Assembly: GCF_001426265.1 (NCBI RefSeq)
Contig: NZ_LMDG01000003.1
Location: forward strand, 62,442 to 126,441
DNA from: Rhizobium sp. Root1220
Lineage (GTDB): Bacteria; Pseudomonadota; Alphaproteobacteria; Rhizobiales; Rhizobiaceae
Direction: 5' to 3'
Length of the DNA: 64,000 bases
Positions 18,377 to 27,265 of the stretch are shown here, piece after piece. The stretch's first letter is position 1; each line of letters begins with the position of its first letter. Both the position numbers and the translations under genes were made by a program. The notes under the pieces are model-generated. The model worked only from the letters and a program-made list of their open reading frames with translations, was not told the DNA's origin and did no database searches.

Positions 18377-19627
18377 GTGACCAGACAGGATGTCGAAACC
18401 GCCGAAGAGGCAATCCGCAGCCTTTTTCCGGCGACACCGCTTCAGCTTAACGAGCATCTTTCCGCCCGCTACGCTGCCGATATCTGGCTGAAGCGCGAGG
18501 ATCTTTCGCCTGTGCGCTCCTACAAGATACGCGGCGCCTTCAATTTCTTTCGCAAGGCGATCGCCGAAGGCGCTGGCGACAGGACCTTCGTTTGCGCCTC
18601 GGCCGGTAATCACGCGCAGGGGTTTGCTTTCGTGTGCCGCCACTTCGGCGTTCACGGCATCGTCTTCATGCCGGTGACGACGCCGCAGCAAAAGATCGAC
18701 AAGACCCGCATGTTCGGCGCGGAGTTCATCACCATCAAGCTGACCGGCGACTTCTTCGATCAATGCTATCAGGCGGCGCGCGACCACGTTGCCGCGATCA
18801 GCGGCGTCATGGTGCCGCCTTTCGATCACGTTGACATCATCGAGGGCCAGGCGACCGTCGCCGCGGAGATCATGCAGCAGCTCCCCGAAGGCACCGTGCC
18901 TGACATGATGGTGCTGCCGGTTGGCGGGGGTGGCCTGGCGGCCGGCATCACCGGTTACCTCGATGGCATCGTACCTCGGTCGGGCTTCGTCTTCACGGAG
19001 CCGGCGGGCGCGCCGAGCCTTCGCCGCAGCATCGAGGCGGGGCAGGTGGTGACACTTCCCAAGGTTGACAATTTCGTCGACGGGGCCGCCGTGGCAAGGA
19101 TAGGCGACCTGAACTTTGCTGCGCTGAAGGATTTTTCGGCCGATCAGGTTATGCTGATGCCGGAAAACGCGATCTGCGTGACGATCAGTGAGATGCTCAA
19201 CGTCGAAGGCGTCGTTCTTGAGCCCGCGGGAGCATTGTCGCTGACAGCGATCGCAGCGATGGATCCGGACACCGTCAGGGGCAAGACGATCGTGGCTGTT
19301 GTATCCGGGGGAAACTTCGACTTCGAGCGCCTCCCGGATGTGAAGGAGCGGGCAATGCGCTATGCTGGCCTGAAGAAGTATTTTATCCTGCGGATGCCGC
19401 AGCGGCCCGGAGCGCTCCGCGATTTTTTGAACCTGCTAGGACCGGACGACGATATCGCTCGCTTCGAATACCTGAAGAAGACGGCGCGCAACTTCGGCTC
19501 GGTGCTGATCGGGATCGAAAGCAAGGCACCCGAGAGTTTCGCGGCTCTGGTTGAGAACTTCGAAAAATCGGGTATCGGGTTTGAGGACATCACTGAGAAC
19601 GAGATCCTCGCAAACCTGATCATTTAA
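18377..19627 (+). CDS. ilvA: Threonine ammonia-lyase (threonine dehydratase)
   Basis: A 416-residue PLP enzyme that turns threonine into 2-oxobutanoate, the first step towards isoleucine. The PLP lysine is in SYKIRGAFN near residue 56. The phosphate-binding glycine loop reads VGGGGLAAG. A single shorter ACT-like regulatory domain occupies the last 85 residues (FILRMPQRPGALRDFL onward), matching the short biosynthetic form. The start codon is GTG, with AGGAG about 15 bases before it. The following HlyU-like gene is 36 bases downstream and may be cotranscribed. Confidence 0.95.
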   Translation: MTRQDVETAEEAIRSLFPATPLQLNEHLSARYAADIWLKREDLSPVRSYKIRGAFNFFRKAIAEGAGDRTFVCASAGNHAQGFAFVCRHFGVHGIVFMPVTTPQQKIDKTRMFGAEFITIKLTGDFFDQCYQAARDHVAAISGVMVPPFDHVDIIEGQATVAAEIMQQLPEGTVPDMMVLPVGGGGLAAGITGYLDGIVPRSGFVFTEPAGAPSLRRSIEAGQVVTLPKVDNFVDGAAVARIGDLNFAALKDFSADQVMLMPENAICVTISEMLNVEGVVLEPAGALSLTAIAAMDPDTVRGKTIVAVVSGGNFDFERLPDVKERAMRYAGLKKYFILRMPQRPGALRDFLNLLGPDDDIARFEYLKKTARNFGSVLIGIESKAPESFAALVENFEKSGIGFEDITENEILANLII

Positions 19628-19663
19628 CTTTTCTGGCGCGTACCAGCGTGATAAAGGCGAAAC

Positions 19664-19990
19664 ATGGCTTCGATCTTCTCCAGCATCTTCTCAATGTTCT
19701 CCGGCAGTGAAAAATCAGCTGCCGTATCAGGCGGCGTTCCGTCTGAGCCGCAGCTGTATGGCGATTGCGCCATATATGCCGAGCCGCAGAAGGAAGGTGG
19801 TCAGTACCGTCTGGCGGGTCGGATTGAGAAGACGGTCGGGGACGAGGTTCTCGTGCGCAATTTTATCCGTGCCGATATGTTTTCCTCCTCCGACGACGCC
19901 ATGGAATGCACGGTGCGAAAGGCGCAGCAGATCATCGATCAGAATGGCTCTTCGCTGTTCGGTGATGGCGCTAGGATGCGACAGGTCTGA
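19664..19990 (+). CDS. HlyU family protein
   Basis: A 108-residue protein with the HlyU-type domain found as a lone small protein in alphaproteobacteria: CAIYAEPQKEGGQYRLAGRI, RNFIRADMFSS and the C-terminal KAQQIIDQNG. The family is named after a Vibrio regulator, but the alphaproteobacterial proteins have no proven role. Sits just after ilvA. Confidence 0.85.
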   Translation: MASIFSSIFSMFSGSEKSAAVSGGVPSEPQLYGDCAIYAEPQKEGGQYRLAGRIEKTVGDEVLVRNFIRADMFSSSDDAMECTVRKAQQIIDQNGSSLFGDGARMRQV

Positions 19991-20130
19991 GCCGATTTCG
20001 CCCACGAACAGCGTCAGTGTCCGGTCCGCGACGACATTTGCTCACGCAATCTTAAAGATTGTAGCGAATCTTGGCAGTAGCAGATCTGCAGGACCGCCTC
20101 GTGCTTCACTCCATAGCAATACCAACGACC

Positions 20131-20160
20131 ATGATCGCCGCCGCATGTGGCGGTGATCAT
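20131..20160. promoter_or_regulatory. Long hairpin between hlyU-like gene and diguanylate cyclase
   Basis: ATGATCGCCGCC and GGCGGTGATCAT form a 12-base stem (one G-T pair) around GCATGT. No T-run follows, so it is not a standard terminator; it may be an operator or an RNA structure. The motif TGATCC-N15-CGTA follows at 20178-20202. Confidence 0.4.
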
Positions 20161-20234
20161 CGTGTGCCCGTTTCCGGTGATCCGGATCGCTTGCGGATCG
20201 TATTGTGGAGTGAGCTGACAGAGTGGAGGACCTG

Positions 20235-21503
20235 ATGGAAGCCTTCAATCTGCTGTTGTTCGTGGTCGAAGCAGTCGGCTATTTCACTCTGATGGTGACG
20301 CTGCTGCATTTTCGCCACCGCCTCGGTCTCGGTGTTTTCCTGACGGCGCTTGGCGTCATGCATTTCATGGAGACCTATCTCGCGGCGTCGTTTTACGTCG
20401 CGTTGCCCTTCGGCGTTGCGTCGCCCGGATCGTCGGTCTTCTTCGCCGGCAAGCTGATGATGATCCTGATGCTCTACCTGCAGGAAGATGCGGCTACGGT
20501 GCGTCAGCCGATCTACGGCCTGCTTGTCGGCAATCTTTTGACCGTCGCCATAGCCTGGATATTGCAGCTGCACCTGACCATCGAACTGTCGCCCGGCCAC
20601 GCTGCCGACCTTAATTTCCTCAGGGAAATGGGGTGGCTTATGGTCTGGGGGACGGCGCTCCTCTATCTCGACTCGCTAGGGATCATCCTGCTCTATGAGC
20701 GGCTCGGACGTTTCCTGAAGCGCAAGGTCATCTGGCGTTTTATGATCTGTGGCCTCGTCCTCCTGACCTTCGACCAGGTCGGCTTTTTCGGAGCGCTCTA
20801 TTATTTTCTCGATGTGCCGCTCTCAGCCTTCTGGGATGGCTGGCGGGCAAAGATGTTCGCCGTTGGTGTCTACACCGTCCTCTTTGCTATCTATCAGGTC
20901 TATGTCCGCCGCGGCAGAGTTGCTACAGGTGCCCGCTCGATCAGCGACGTATTCAGTGATCTGACGTTTCGGGAGCGCTACAACGACCTGCTGGAACGCA
21001 CGGGCCGCGACGTGCTGACTGGCGTCTATGATCGTGCTCGCATGGAGATGGAAGCGCCGGTCATGATCCGCGAATCGTTGCGGCTGGGGCAGTTCGCTAC
21101 CGTCGTGATCCTCGATGCCGACCACTTCAAGGACGTTAACGACCAGTTTGGTCATTTGCAGGGCGACGAGGTGCTGAAGGCGATCACCAAGCGCCTGGGC
21201 AATATCTTGCGTTCGTCTGATCGGATATTCCGTTTTGGCGGCGAGGAATTTGTGGCTGTTTGCCCCGGCACGGATCACGACGAGGGATTGCTCTTTGCCG
21301 AACGCCTGCGCTGGACCATCGCGACGAGCGTCAGGACGCCCGACGGCACGCCGGTGACTGTAAGTATCGGCGTTGCAACCGCCGATGAGGACGGCGCCAG
21401 CTTCCAGAGCGTCTTGACTGCAGCCGACAATCGTCTCTATCAGGCAAAGAAAAGCGGCCGCAACTGCGTTGTCGGCCGCTCCGGTCTCGTCATTGCGGGT
21501 TGA
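20235..21503 (+). CDS. Membrane-anchored diguanylate cyclase (GGDEF)
   Basis: A 422-residue inner membrane enzyme that makes cyclic di-GMP from two GTP. About six transmembrane segments fill residues 1-225 and form an unnamed sensor region. The GGDEF domain follows, with the metal-binding DADHFKDVNDQFGH and the active site GGEEF. No EAL domain and no RxxD inhibitory site directly before GGEEF were seen. The ATG at 20235 is preceded by GGAGG; an upstream GTG at 20223 overlaps that site and is rejected. A PilZ effector candidate lies about 5 kb away. Confidence 0.93.
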   Translation: MEAFNLLLFVVEAVGYFTLMVTLLHFRHRLGLGVFLTALGVMHFMETYLAASFYVALPFGVASPGSSVFFAGKLMMILMLYLQEDAATVRQPIYGLLVGNLLTVAIAWILQLHLTIELSPGHAADLNFLREMGWLMVWGTALLYLDSLGIILLYERLGRFLKRKVIWRFMICGLVLLTFDQVGFFGALYYFLDVPLSAFWDGWRAKMFAVGVYTVLFAIYQVYVRRGRVATGARSISDVFSDLTFRERYNDLLERTGRDVLTGVYDRARMEMEAPVMIRESLRLGQFATVVILDADHFKDVNDQFGHLQGDEVLKAITKRLGNILRSSDRIFRFGGEEFVAVCPGTDHDEGLLFAERLRWTIATSVRTPDGTPVTVSIGVATADEDGASFQSVLTAADNRLYQAKKSGRNCVVGRSGLVIAG

Positions 21504-21506
21504 GGC

Positions 21507-22283
21507 TCACGCTGTGCGGAAGATTTTGGCGCCGGATGGCGCACCCGTGGCGCCGCCGTCGACCGTGATCTCGATGCCTGTGACATTCAGCGAATCGTCG
21601 GAAGCGAAATAGAGCGCCGCCTTGGCGATCTCGTCGGCTTCGCTCATGCGCCCGAGCGCACTGAGGCTGCCGATGCGGTTCTCAAGCGCGCTCATCGCAT
21701 CCTGGGTCGGGGCCGAGGCGGCCCAGATGGGTGTCCGTGTGCCGCCCGGGGTTACTTGGTTGACGCGGATGCCGCGCGGAGCCAGTTCGGAGGCAAGATT
21801 GCGGGTCATGGCGCGCGTCGCCCCCTTCGTGCCGGCATAGGCCGAGTAGCCCGGCACGCCGAGGACTGCATGCACAGAGCCGTTCAGAATGACCGACGCA
21901 TTGTCGTTCAGGTGCGGGAGTGCGGCCTGCACAGTGAAAAAGACCGACGTGAAATTGGTGCGCACGACCGCTTCGAATTGCTCAAGCGTCGTTGCGCCGA
22001 GTGGTGTCTGCCCCGCGATGCCTGCGTTGGCGAAAACGACGTCAAACTTGCCGAGCTTTTCGGCCGCCTCGGAGAAAGCCTTCTCTGTGGCTGCGACGTC
22101 ATTAATGTCGACCTGTAGCGCGAGTGTGCCGTTGCCAAGCGTCTCCACCGCCTCGGCAAGCGTCTTGGCGTTACGGCCGGTGATGGCGACACGCGCCCCT
22201 TCCGCGATGAACAGTTTCGCGGTCGCAAGGCCGATGCCACTGTTTCCACCCGTGATCAGGGCGATTTTGTTTTTCAGACGCAC
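21507..22283 (-). CDS. SDR family oxidoreductase
   Basis: A 258-residue classical short-chain dehydrogenase. It has the Rossmann motif TGGNSGIGLATA, the NAG motif FANAGIAG, the catalytic Ser in LNGSVHAVLG and YSAYAGTKGA as the YxxxK box. The start is GTG at 22283 with TAGGAG seven bases upstream; the longer upstream frame is low-complexity and crosses the regulator gene. It is divergent from a TetR gene with two palindromes between, so it is probably the target of that repressor. Substrate unknown. Confidence 0.92.
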   Translation of the reverse strand: MRLKNKIALITGGNSGIGLATAKLFIAEGARVAITGRNAKTLAEAVETLGNGTLALQVDINDVAATEKAFSEAAEKLGKFDVVFANAGIAGQTPLGATTLEQFEAVVRTNFTSVFFTVQAALPHLNDNASVILNGSVHAVLGVPGYSAYAGTKGATRAMTRNLASELAPRGIRVNQVTPGGTRTPIWAASAPTQDAMSALENRIGSLSALGRMSEADEIAKAALYFASDDSLNVTGIEITVDGGATGAPSGAKIFRTA

Positions 22284-22315
22284 TGGATGACTCCTATTGG
22301 AAATAAGCGCGATAT

Positions 22316-22357
22316 GGATTATGATCGCTATCCAGAAAGGATTACGTTTATAATCCT
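22316..22357. promoter_or_regulatory. Pair of palindromic operators between SDR and TetR genes
   Basis: AGGATTA-CGTTTA-TAATCCT (22338-22357) is a perfect inverted repeat. A degenerate copy, GGATTATGATCGCTATCC, lies at 22316-22333. The placement in the divergent promoter region fits autoregulation by the TetR protein. Confidence 0.65.
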
Positions 22358-22390
22358 GATGAGTCAAGCGGCCGTTTGGGGAAGTTTCTG

Positions 22391-22969
22391 ATGGGTCATT
22401 CACAGGTGGACAAGCGCAAGACGCATGAGAAGATCGTGGAGATCGCCTCAAGGCGTCTGCGGGAGAAAGGTCTCGATGGCGTGGGGGTGGCCGATCTGAT
22501 GAAGGAGGCGGGGCTGACGGTCGGCGGCTTCTACAAGCATTTTTCCTCCCGGGATGAGCTCGTTGCCGAAGCAATGCAGTTGGCCTTCGGAGCCTGGGAG
22601 GAGAAGGTCCGATCCGCGGGCCGGGCGCCAGCGGAAATACCGTTACCCGAATATGCAGCGAACTATCTAAGCCAAACGCATCGTGACGACACCAGCGCAG
22701 GCTGTCCGTTCGCGGCGCTCACGGCGGATATAGCGCGCGGGGGCGACAAGGGACGGTCAATGGCGACCGATCAGATGAAAGCCAATCTGGCAAATATGCA
22801 GGCCCGCATAAAGGCGGACGATGACGCTGATGCGCGTCGCAAGGCGATCATCGCAACCTGTTTGATGAGCGGGGCCGTTGGCCTCGCAAGGATCGCCGAC
22901 GACGAGGCATTCTCCACCGAAATACTCGAAACTGTAAAAAGCTTCGTCACTGAATTCGGCACAAAATGA
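22391..22969 (+). CDS. TetR/AcrR family repressor
   Basis: A 192-residue transcription factor. The helix-turn-helix runs over residues 10-55 (IVEIASRRLREKGLDGVGVA ... GLTVGGFYKHFSSRDEL). The C-terminal ligand-binding domain contains SAGCPFAALTADIARG, a pattern of the TetR_C subfamily around NemR-like or YxaF-like proteins that sense electrophiles. The ATG at 22391 is chosen; a TTG at 22376 is possible. Divergent from the SDR gene it likely controls. Confidence 0.9.
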   Translation: MGHSQVDKRKTHEKIVEIASRRLREKGLDGVGVADLMKEAGLTVGGFYKHFSSRDELVAEAMQLAFGAWEEKVRSAGRAPAEIPLPEYAANYLSQTHRDDTSAGCPFAALTADIARGGDKGRSMATDQMKANLANMQARIKADDDADARRKAIIATCLMSGAVGLARIADDEAFSTEILETVKSFVTEFGTK

Positions 22970-22996
22970 AAAACGGCCGGTGGAGAACCGGCCGTC
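22970..22996. terminator. Bidirectional terminator between TetR and azoreductase genes
   Basis: ACGGCCGGT and ACCGGCCGT form a nine-base stem with loop GGAGA. On the minus strand it is followed by TTTTCATTTTG, so it ends the azoreductase transcript. Confidence 0.85.
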
Positions 22997-23019
22997 TCAA
23001 ACTTGACTAGCGACTTGAA

Positions 23020-23634
23020 CTAGGCGGCGAGGGCGATTTCCTCGGCGCGGGCCTTGGCGGCGCCGATTGCCTTTTCAGCAGCTTCTGGGCCGAAGGCGAG
23101 GCCTTCGACGTAGATGGTTTCGACATCGGTGATGCCGAGGAAGCCGAGCACCGACTTAAGGTACGGTACGGCATGGTTCATGCCGGCTGCCGGGCCCTGA
23201 GAGTACACGCCACCGGATGCGAGAACGACATAGACCTTCTTGCCAGTTGCAAGGCCGACCGGGCCGCTTTCCGTGTACTTGAAGGTGAGACCGGCGCGCG
23301 CGACGTTATCGATCCAGGTCTTCAGCGACGAGTAGATGTTGAAGTTGATCATGCCGGTGCCGATGACAACGGTATCGGCGGCAAGCAGTTCGTCCACCAG
23401 CGTGTCCGAGGTTTTGACAGCGGCTGATTCTTCGGCCGTGCGTGCATCGGCCGGCTTGCGGATGGCTGCAGTGAAGAGGTCATCGATGTGCGGCAGCGGG
23501 TTGGCGGCCAGATCGCGGCGGACGATCACGCTGCCAGTTTGCTGGGACTTGAGCTTGTCAGCGAGATCGGCAGCGATGGTGGTCGAAAGTGACTCAGAGC
23601 GGGGGCTGGACGTCAGGAGCAGAATGGACGACAT
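23020..23634 (-). CDS. azoR: FMN-dependent NADH-azoreductase
   Basis: A 204-residue flavoprotein that reduces azo compounds and quinones with NADH. The N-terminal FMN loop TSSPRSESLSTTIA is typical of AzoR. GMINFNIYSSLKTWIDN and VVLASGGVYS are conserved segments. Length matches E. coli AzoR (201). Divergent from a LysR gene, the common arrangement for inducible quinone or azo reductases. Confidence 0.94.
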   Translation of the reverse strand: MSSILLLTSSPRSESLSTTIAADLADKLKSQQTGSVIVRRDLAANPLPHIDDLFTAAIRKPADARTAEESAAVKTSDTLVDELLAADTVVIGTGMINFNIYSSLKTWIDNVARAGLTFKYTESGPVGLATGKKVYVVLASGGVYSQGPAAGMNHAVPYLKSVLGFLGITDVETIYVEGLAFGPEAAEKAIGAAKARAEEIALAA

Positions 23635-23735
23635 TGTTGTATTTCCTCTTGAATTGGGTTTTGACGGTTCGTGTCGGGAACCACGGATCGCCGTTCGAGA
23701 GAAAAATAGGTCTGGCCTGCCATCGAAAAAACTGG

Positions 23736-23757
23736 GATAATCTAGATCGAAATTATC
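23736..23757. promoter_or_regulatory. LysR-type binding site candidate
   Basis: GATAAT and ATTATC are separated by 10 bases, and a T-N11-A core is present within them. It lies 11 bases before the LysR start and about 100 bases upstream of azoR, where an autoregulatory site would be expected. Confidence 0.5.
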
Positions 23758-23767
23758 GATGGATTAG

Positions 23768-24742
23768 ATGGCGATGCTTCCGAACCCGACATTAGACCAG
23801 CTTCAAGTTTTCCTGACGGTGGCTGAAACGGGCAGTTTCTCAGCCGCGTCGCGTGCGCTCAATCGCGCTCAATCAGTGATCAGCTACACGATTGCCAATC
23901 TGGAAACCCAGCTGGAAGTGCCGCTGTTCGAACGTTCGGGGGCGAGGCAACCGAAGCTGACGGACGCGGGCAAGGCCATGCTGGAAGACGCGCGGCGCCT
24001 TGTCTCCGATCTCGAGGTCATGCGCGCGCGCGTCAAGGGTTTGAAGGAAGGACTGGAAGCTGAAGTCGTTGTCGCAATAAGCGTGATGGTCCCGTCTCAG
24101 GCGGTGGTCGAAGTGCTACACGAGTTTGGCGAGAGGTTCCCTTCGGTTGCTCTCAGCCTGACAGTTGGAGAGCTTGGAGTGGTAATGGACCTCGTGTCCA
24201 CCGGCAACGCCACGATCGGCATTGGCGGCGCCATGTTGAAGCAGAGCGATTCGCTTGTGGCGGAACGCATTGGCCATTCGTTTATGATGCCGGTCGCTTC
24301 GCGCGATCATCCGCTGGCGAAGATAAGCAGACCATTGATGCTTGCCGATGTGCGCGAGGAAACCCAGCTCGTCGTGACCGACGCGTCAGGCCTGACCAAG
24401 GGCCGCGACTTCAATGTTCTTTCCTACAAAACCTGGCGGGTCAGCGATATTGCCACCAAGCATTCGCTTATTCGCGGCGGGCTTGGCTGGGGCGGCCTTC
24501 CGGCCTCGCTCATTCACGGTGATCTGAAAAGCGGCGCGCTGGTGCATCTCGATCTCCAGGCCTATGAACAGGGTGAGTATCCGATCTACGCCATGCGAAG
24601 GATCGCCAGCCCGCCAGGGCCGGCGGCGACATGGATGATCGATGCATTTCGATCCAGGCTTTCCCTATGCCCCAGCCAGGCCGATTTTACGGCACAGATT
24701 GCCGAACTGCTTCCACCAGATTTGTCAATCGCTGCGGAATAG
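23768..24742 (+). CDS. LysR family transcriptional regulator
   Basis: A 324-residue regulator. The winged helix is at residues 8-65 (LDQLQVFLTVAETGSFSAAS ... LFERSG), followed by the effector-binding domain. The start at 23768 has a second Met two codons on. Likely controls the divergent azoreductase in response to a quinone-like inducer (inference from position). Confidence 0.92.
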   Translation: MAMLPNPTLDQLQVFLTVAETGSFSAASRALNRAQSVISYTIANLETQLEVPLFERSGARQPKLTDAGKAMLEDARRLVSDLEVMRARVKGLKEGLEAEVVVAISVMVPSQAVVEVLHEFGERFPSVALSLTVGELGVVMDLVSTGNATIGIGGAMLKQSDSLVAERIGHSFMMPVASRDHPLAKISRPLMLADVREETQLVVTDASGLTKGRDFNVLSYKTWRVSDIATKHSLIRGGLGWGGLPASLIHGDLKSGALVHLDLQAYEQGEYPIYAMRRIASPPGPAATWMIDAFRSRLSLCPSQADFTAQIAELLPPDLSIAAE

Positions 24743-24774
24743 GCGAGGCGTCGCCGCCTCGCCGGTTCTGGATG

Positions 24775-26763
24775 TCAGAGCACGAGGCGGAACTTCGCGA
24801 AGCCTTCGGCACCCTCGCCAGCGTCTTCGATCTTGACGCTTTTTACATCTGCGAGAAATTGCTTGGCTTTCGGTCCGCTCTGGAAAACCGCGCTCGTCCC
24901 CGGCAGCGGCGCAAACGTCCAGTTACCGTCTGCCGCGGGGTTGATTGTGCCCTGTTCATGGATGTAGCGCACGATAACGTCCCGGTTCGTATCCGGAGCC
25001 TGGAAGACAACCTTGTCCGCCGCGATGTCTGGAAACTTCCCGCCGCCCCCGGCACGATAATTGTTTGTGACGACTACGAATTTTTGCTTCGGATCGATCG
25101 GCTTGCCGTCGAACTCCAGCTTCTGGATCCGGTTTGCATCGGCATTGATCGCCTTCCCGTCATCGTCGTATTTGCGTGGCTGCGAGAGGTCGATCTGGTA
25201 GGTGACCCCATCGATCACGTCAAAATTGTACGATGGGAACGCGACGTTGAGCAGTTCAGCGTCCTTGGTACCGGGTTTAACCTCGTTGAACATGCCCGAC
25301 GACATTTCCAGCCAGTTCTTGACTTGCTCGCCCGTGATGACCACCGCCTGCACTGTGTTCGGGTAGAGGTACAGGTCGGCGACGTTCTTGATGGCAATGT
25401 CGCCTGCCGGTACGTCGGTGTAGTAGTCTGCGCCGCCACGGCCACCTGCCTTGAACGGAGCGGCAGCGGATAGCACTGGCAGATCCTTGAATTCGGTATC
25501 CGCGAGCATCTGCTTGATGTACCAGGTCTGTGCCTGAGACACGATCTGTACGGACGGATCGTCGGCGACAAGTGCGAAGTAGGAATAGAGAGGCGCGGAT
25601 GTCTTGCCGACCGGCGTGCGCACGTAAGCAAGCGTTGCCTCGTGTTCCGCCTTGGCCGCCTCGACGACTTCCTTCTTGTCTGCGACGTCGGCAACCACCT
25701 TCTTCTTTTCGTCACGATGGTAGATCGGCCGCGCTTCCGATGTGAAGTCGACGATCTTCCAGCTCTTGCCGTCCTTCTCCAGCAGCAGGTCGATCAGACC
25801 GAGATGCGAGCCCCAGAAGCCGGCCATGACGGCCGGCTTGCCGTGCAGCGTACCCTTGACTGGATCGGCGTTCTGAATGCCGTCCCAGGTCTTTGGTCCC
25901 GGGAAGACCAGATGCTGATGGCCGGTAAAGATCGCATCGATACCATCAACCGCGGCAAGGTGTAGAGAAGCATTCTCCATCTTCTCCGAAGGGGCGGCGC
26001 CGTCGATGCCGGAGTGAGAAAGCGCGATGACGATATCGGCGCCGTCCTCCTTCATTGCCGGAACCCATGCCGCGGCGGCTTCGACGATATCGCGCGTCTG
26101 CGCCTTGCCTTCGAGGTTCTTGATGTCCCAAAGCATGATCTGTGGCGGCACGAAGCCGATAAAGCCGATCTTCACCTGGCTCTCGTTGCCGGCGCCGTCC
26201 TTGATCGTCTTCTCGACGATGATGTAGGGCTTGAAGAAGAGATCGTCATTCCTGGGGTTGGAGGCAAGCTGGCCCTTCGTCAGGTTGGCACAGACAAAGG
26301 GGAAGTTCGCGCCGTTCAGGACCTTGAACATGAAGTCGAGGCCGTAGTTGAATTCATGGTTTCCGAGCGTACCCACCGTGTAATCAAGCGTGTTCATTGC
26401 CTTGATGACCGGGTGGACGTCGCCATCCTTCATGCCACGCTGATAGGCCATGTAGTCGCCCATGGGATTGCCCTGCAGGACGTCGCCATTGTCGATCAGA
26501 AGCGAGTTGGCGGCTTCGGCGCGAATGTTGTCGATGATCGTCGCCGTGCGCGCCAGACCCATCGTATCGTTCGGCTTGTCTGCATAGTAGTCGTAAGGGA
26601 AGACGTTGACGTGTATATCGGTCGTCTCCATCAGTCGCAGATGCGCCTGATTGGTCGCCGCTCGTGCGGTGAAAGGGTGAAGCAGCACCAAGGCGGATGT
26701 GGCGGCAATTCCGCCAAGCAACGAGCGCCGGGTCACCGGCGGCAAATCGAGAATGGAAGACAT
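24775..26763 (-). CDS. cpdB: Periplasmic 2',3'-cyclic-nucleotide phosphodiesterase/3'-nucleotidase
   Basis: A 662-residue bifunctional CpdB-like enzyme that breaks down cyclic 2',3'-nucleotides and 3'-nucleotides in the periplasm for phosphate and nucleoside uptake. The twin-arginine leader TRRSLLGGIAAT indicates Tat export. The metallophosphatase motifs TTDIHVNVFPYDYY, IDNGDVLQGNP, GTLGNHEFNYG, ALSHSG and TGHQH are in order. The C-terminal 5'-nucleotidase domain carries NNYRAGGGGKFP. The start at 26763 has GGAG at the right distance; 26784 is an in-frame alternative. Single-gene unit. Confidence 0.95.
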   Translation of the reverse strand: MSSILDLPPVTRRSLLGGIAATSALVLLHPFTARAATNQAHLRLMETTDIHVNVFPYDYYADKPNDTMGLARTATIIDNIRAEAANSLLIDNGDVLQGNPMGDYMAYQRGMKDGDVHPVIKAMNTLDYTVGTLGNHEFNYGLDFMFKVLNGANFPFVCANLTKGQLASNPRNDDLFFKPYIIVEKTIKDGAGNESQVKIGFIGFVPPQIMLWDIKNLEGKAQTRDIVEAAAAWVPAMKEDGADIVIALSHSGIDGAAPSEKMENASLHLAAVDGIDAIFTGHQHLVFPGPKTWDGIQNADPVKGTLHGKPAVMAGFWGSHLGLIDLLLEKDGKSWKIVDFTSEARPIYHRDEKKKVVADVADKKEVVEAAKAEHEATLAYVRTPVGKTSAPLYSYFALVADDPSVQIVSQAQTWYIKQMLADTEFKDLPVLSAAAPFKAGGRGGADYYTDVPAGDIAIKNVADLYLYPNTVQAVVITGEQVKNWLEMSSGMFNEVKPGTKDAELLNVAFPSYNFDVIDGVTYQIDLSQPRKYDDDGKAINADANRIQKLEFDGKPIDPKQKFVVVTNNYRAGGGGKFPDIAADKVVFQAPDTNRDVIVRYIHEQGTINPAADGNWTFAPLPGTSAVFQSGPKAKQFLADVKSVKIEDAGEGAEGFAKFRLVL

Positions 26764-26853
26764 TAAAACTCCTTCGAAAATCACCTACCGCCCGGCCCGA
26801 GGGGGAGACTAGGGTGATTTGCGAAGGAGTAAAGCCCCAAGATTACAAGAAGA

Positions 26854-27189
26854 CTACCGCGACAGAACCGGACGGACTTCCTTGTGGAAGAAGCGGAAAT
26901 AGGAAGCGACCTGGGCCTGGGCATTGGAATTGGGATCGAACTGAATGCCCAATCGGCCGTTGTGACTCCAGCGGATGATACCCTGCAAGGTGCCGAGATC
27001 GTCGGCAAGAATTTGCACGCGGCTACCCGATGCCGCATGGAGCGGCGACCTGATTTCGACTGCCATTCCGGTAAGCGACATATCGAGGATGCGGGCGTCT
27101 ACTTCCTTGGTGAGATAGCGGACTTTGCCAAAGATGCGGCAACCCTTACGTTCGGCCTTGCGAGTAATGATGTTCAAATTACGCTGCAT
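26854..27189 (-). CDS. PilZ domain protein
   Basis: A 111-residue single-domain PilZ protein, probably a cyclic di-GMP receptor. The RxxxR motif appears as RKGCR and the second motif DxSxxG as DMSLTG. The segment GRLGIQFD closes the barrel. GTGGAG before the ATG at 27189 supports this start. The target is unknown; the diguanylate cyclase at 20235 is a possible source of its ligand. Confidence 0.9.
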   Translation of the reverse strand: MQRNLNIITRKAERKGCRIFGKVRYLTKEVDARILDMSLTGMAVEIRSPLHAASGSRVQILADDLGTLQGIIRWSHNGRLGIQFDPNSNAQAQVASYFRFFHKEVRPVLSR

Positions 27190-27265
27190 GTTACGCTCCA
27201 CCAGAACATGTCGGGGGAGTCTACAGCTGGAACGTTGAAAATGCTTTAATAACACTTGCTCAAGA

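Noticed and set aside
24631..25473. 280-codon plus-strand frame over the cpdB 3' end
   Set aside because: Antisense to a well-supported gene, with no recognisable protein features.
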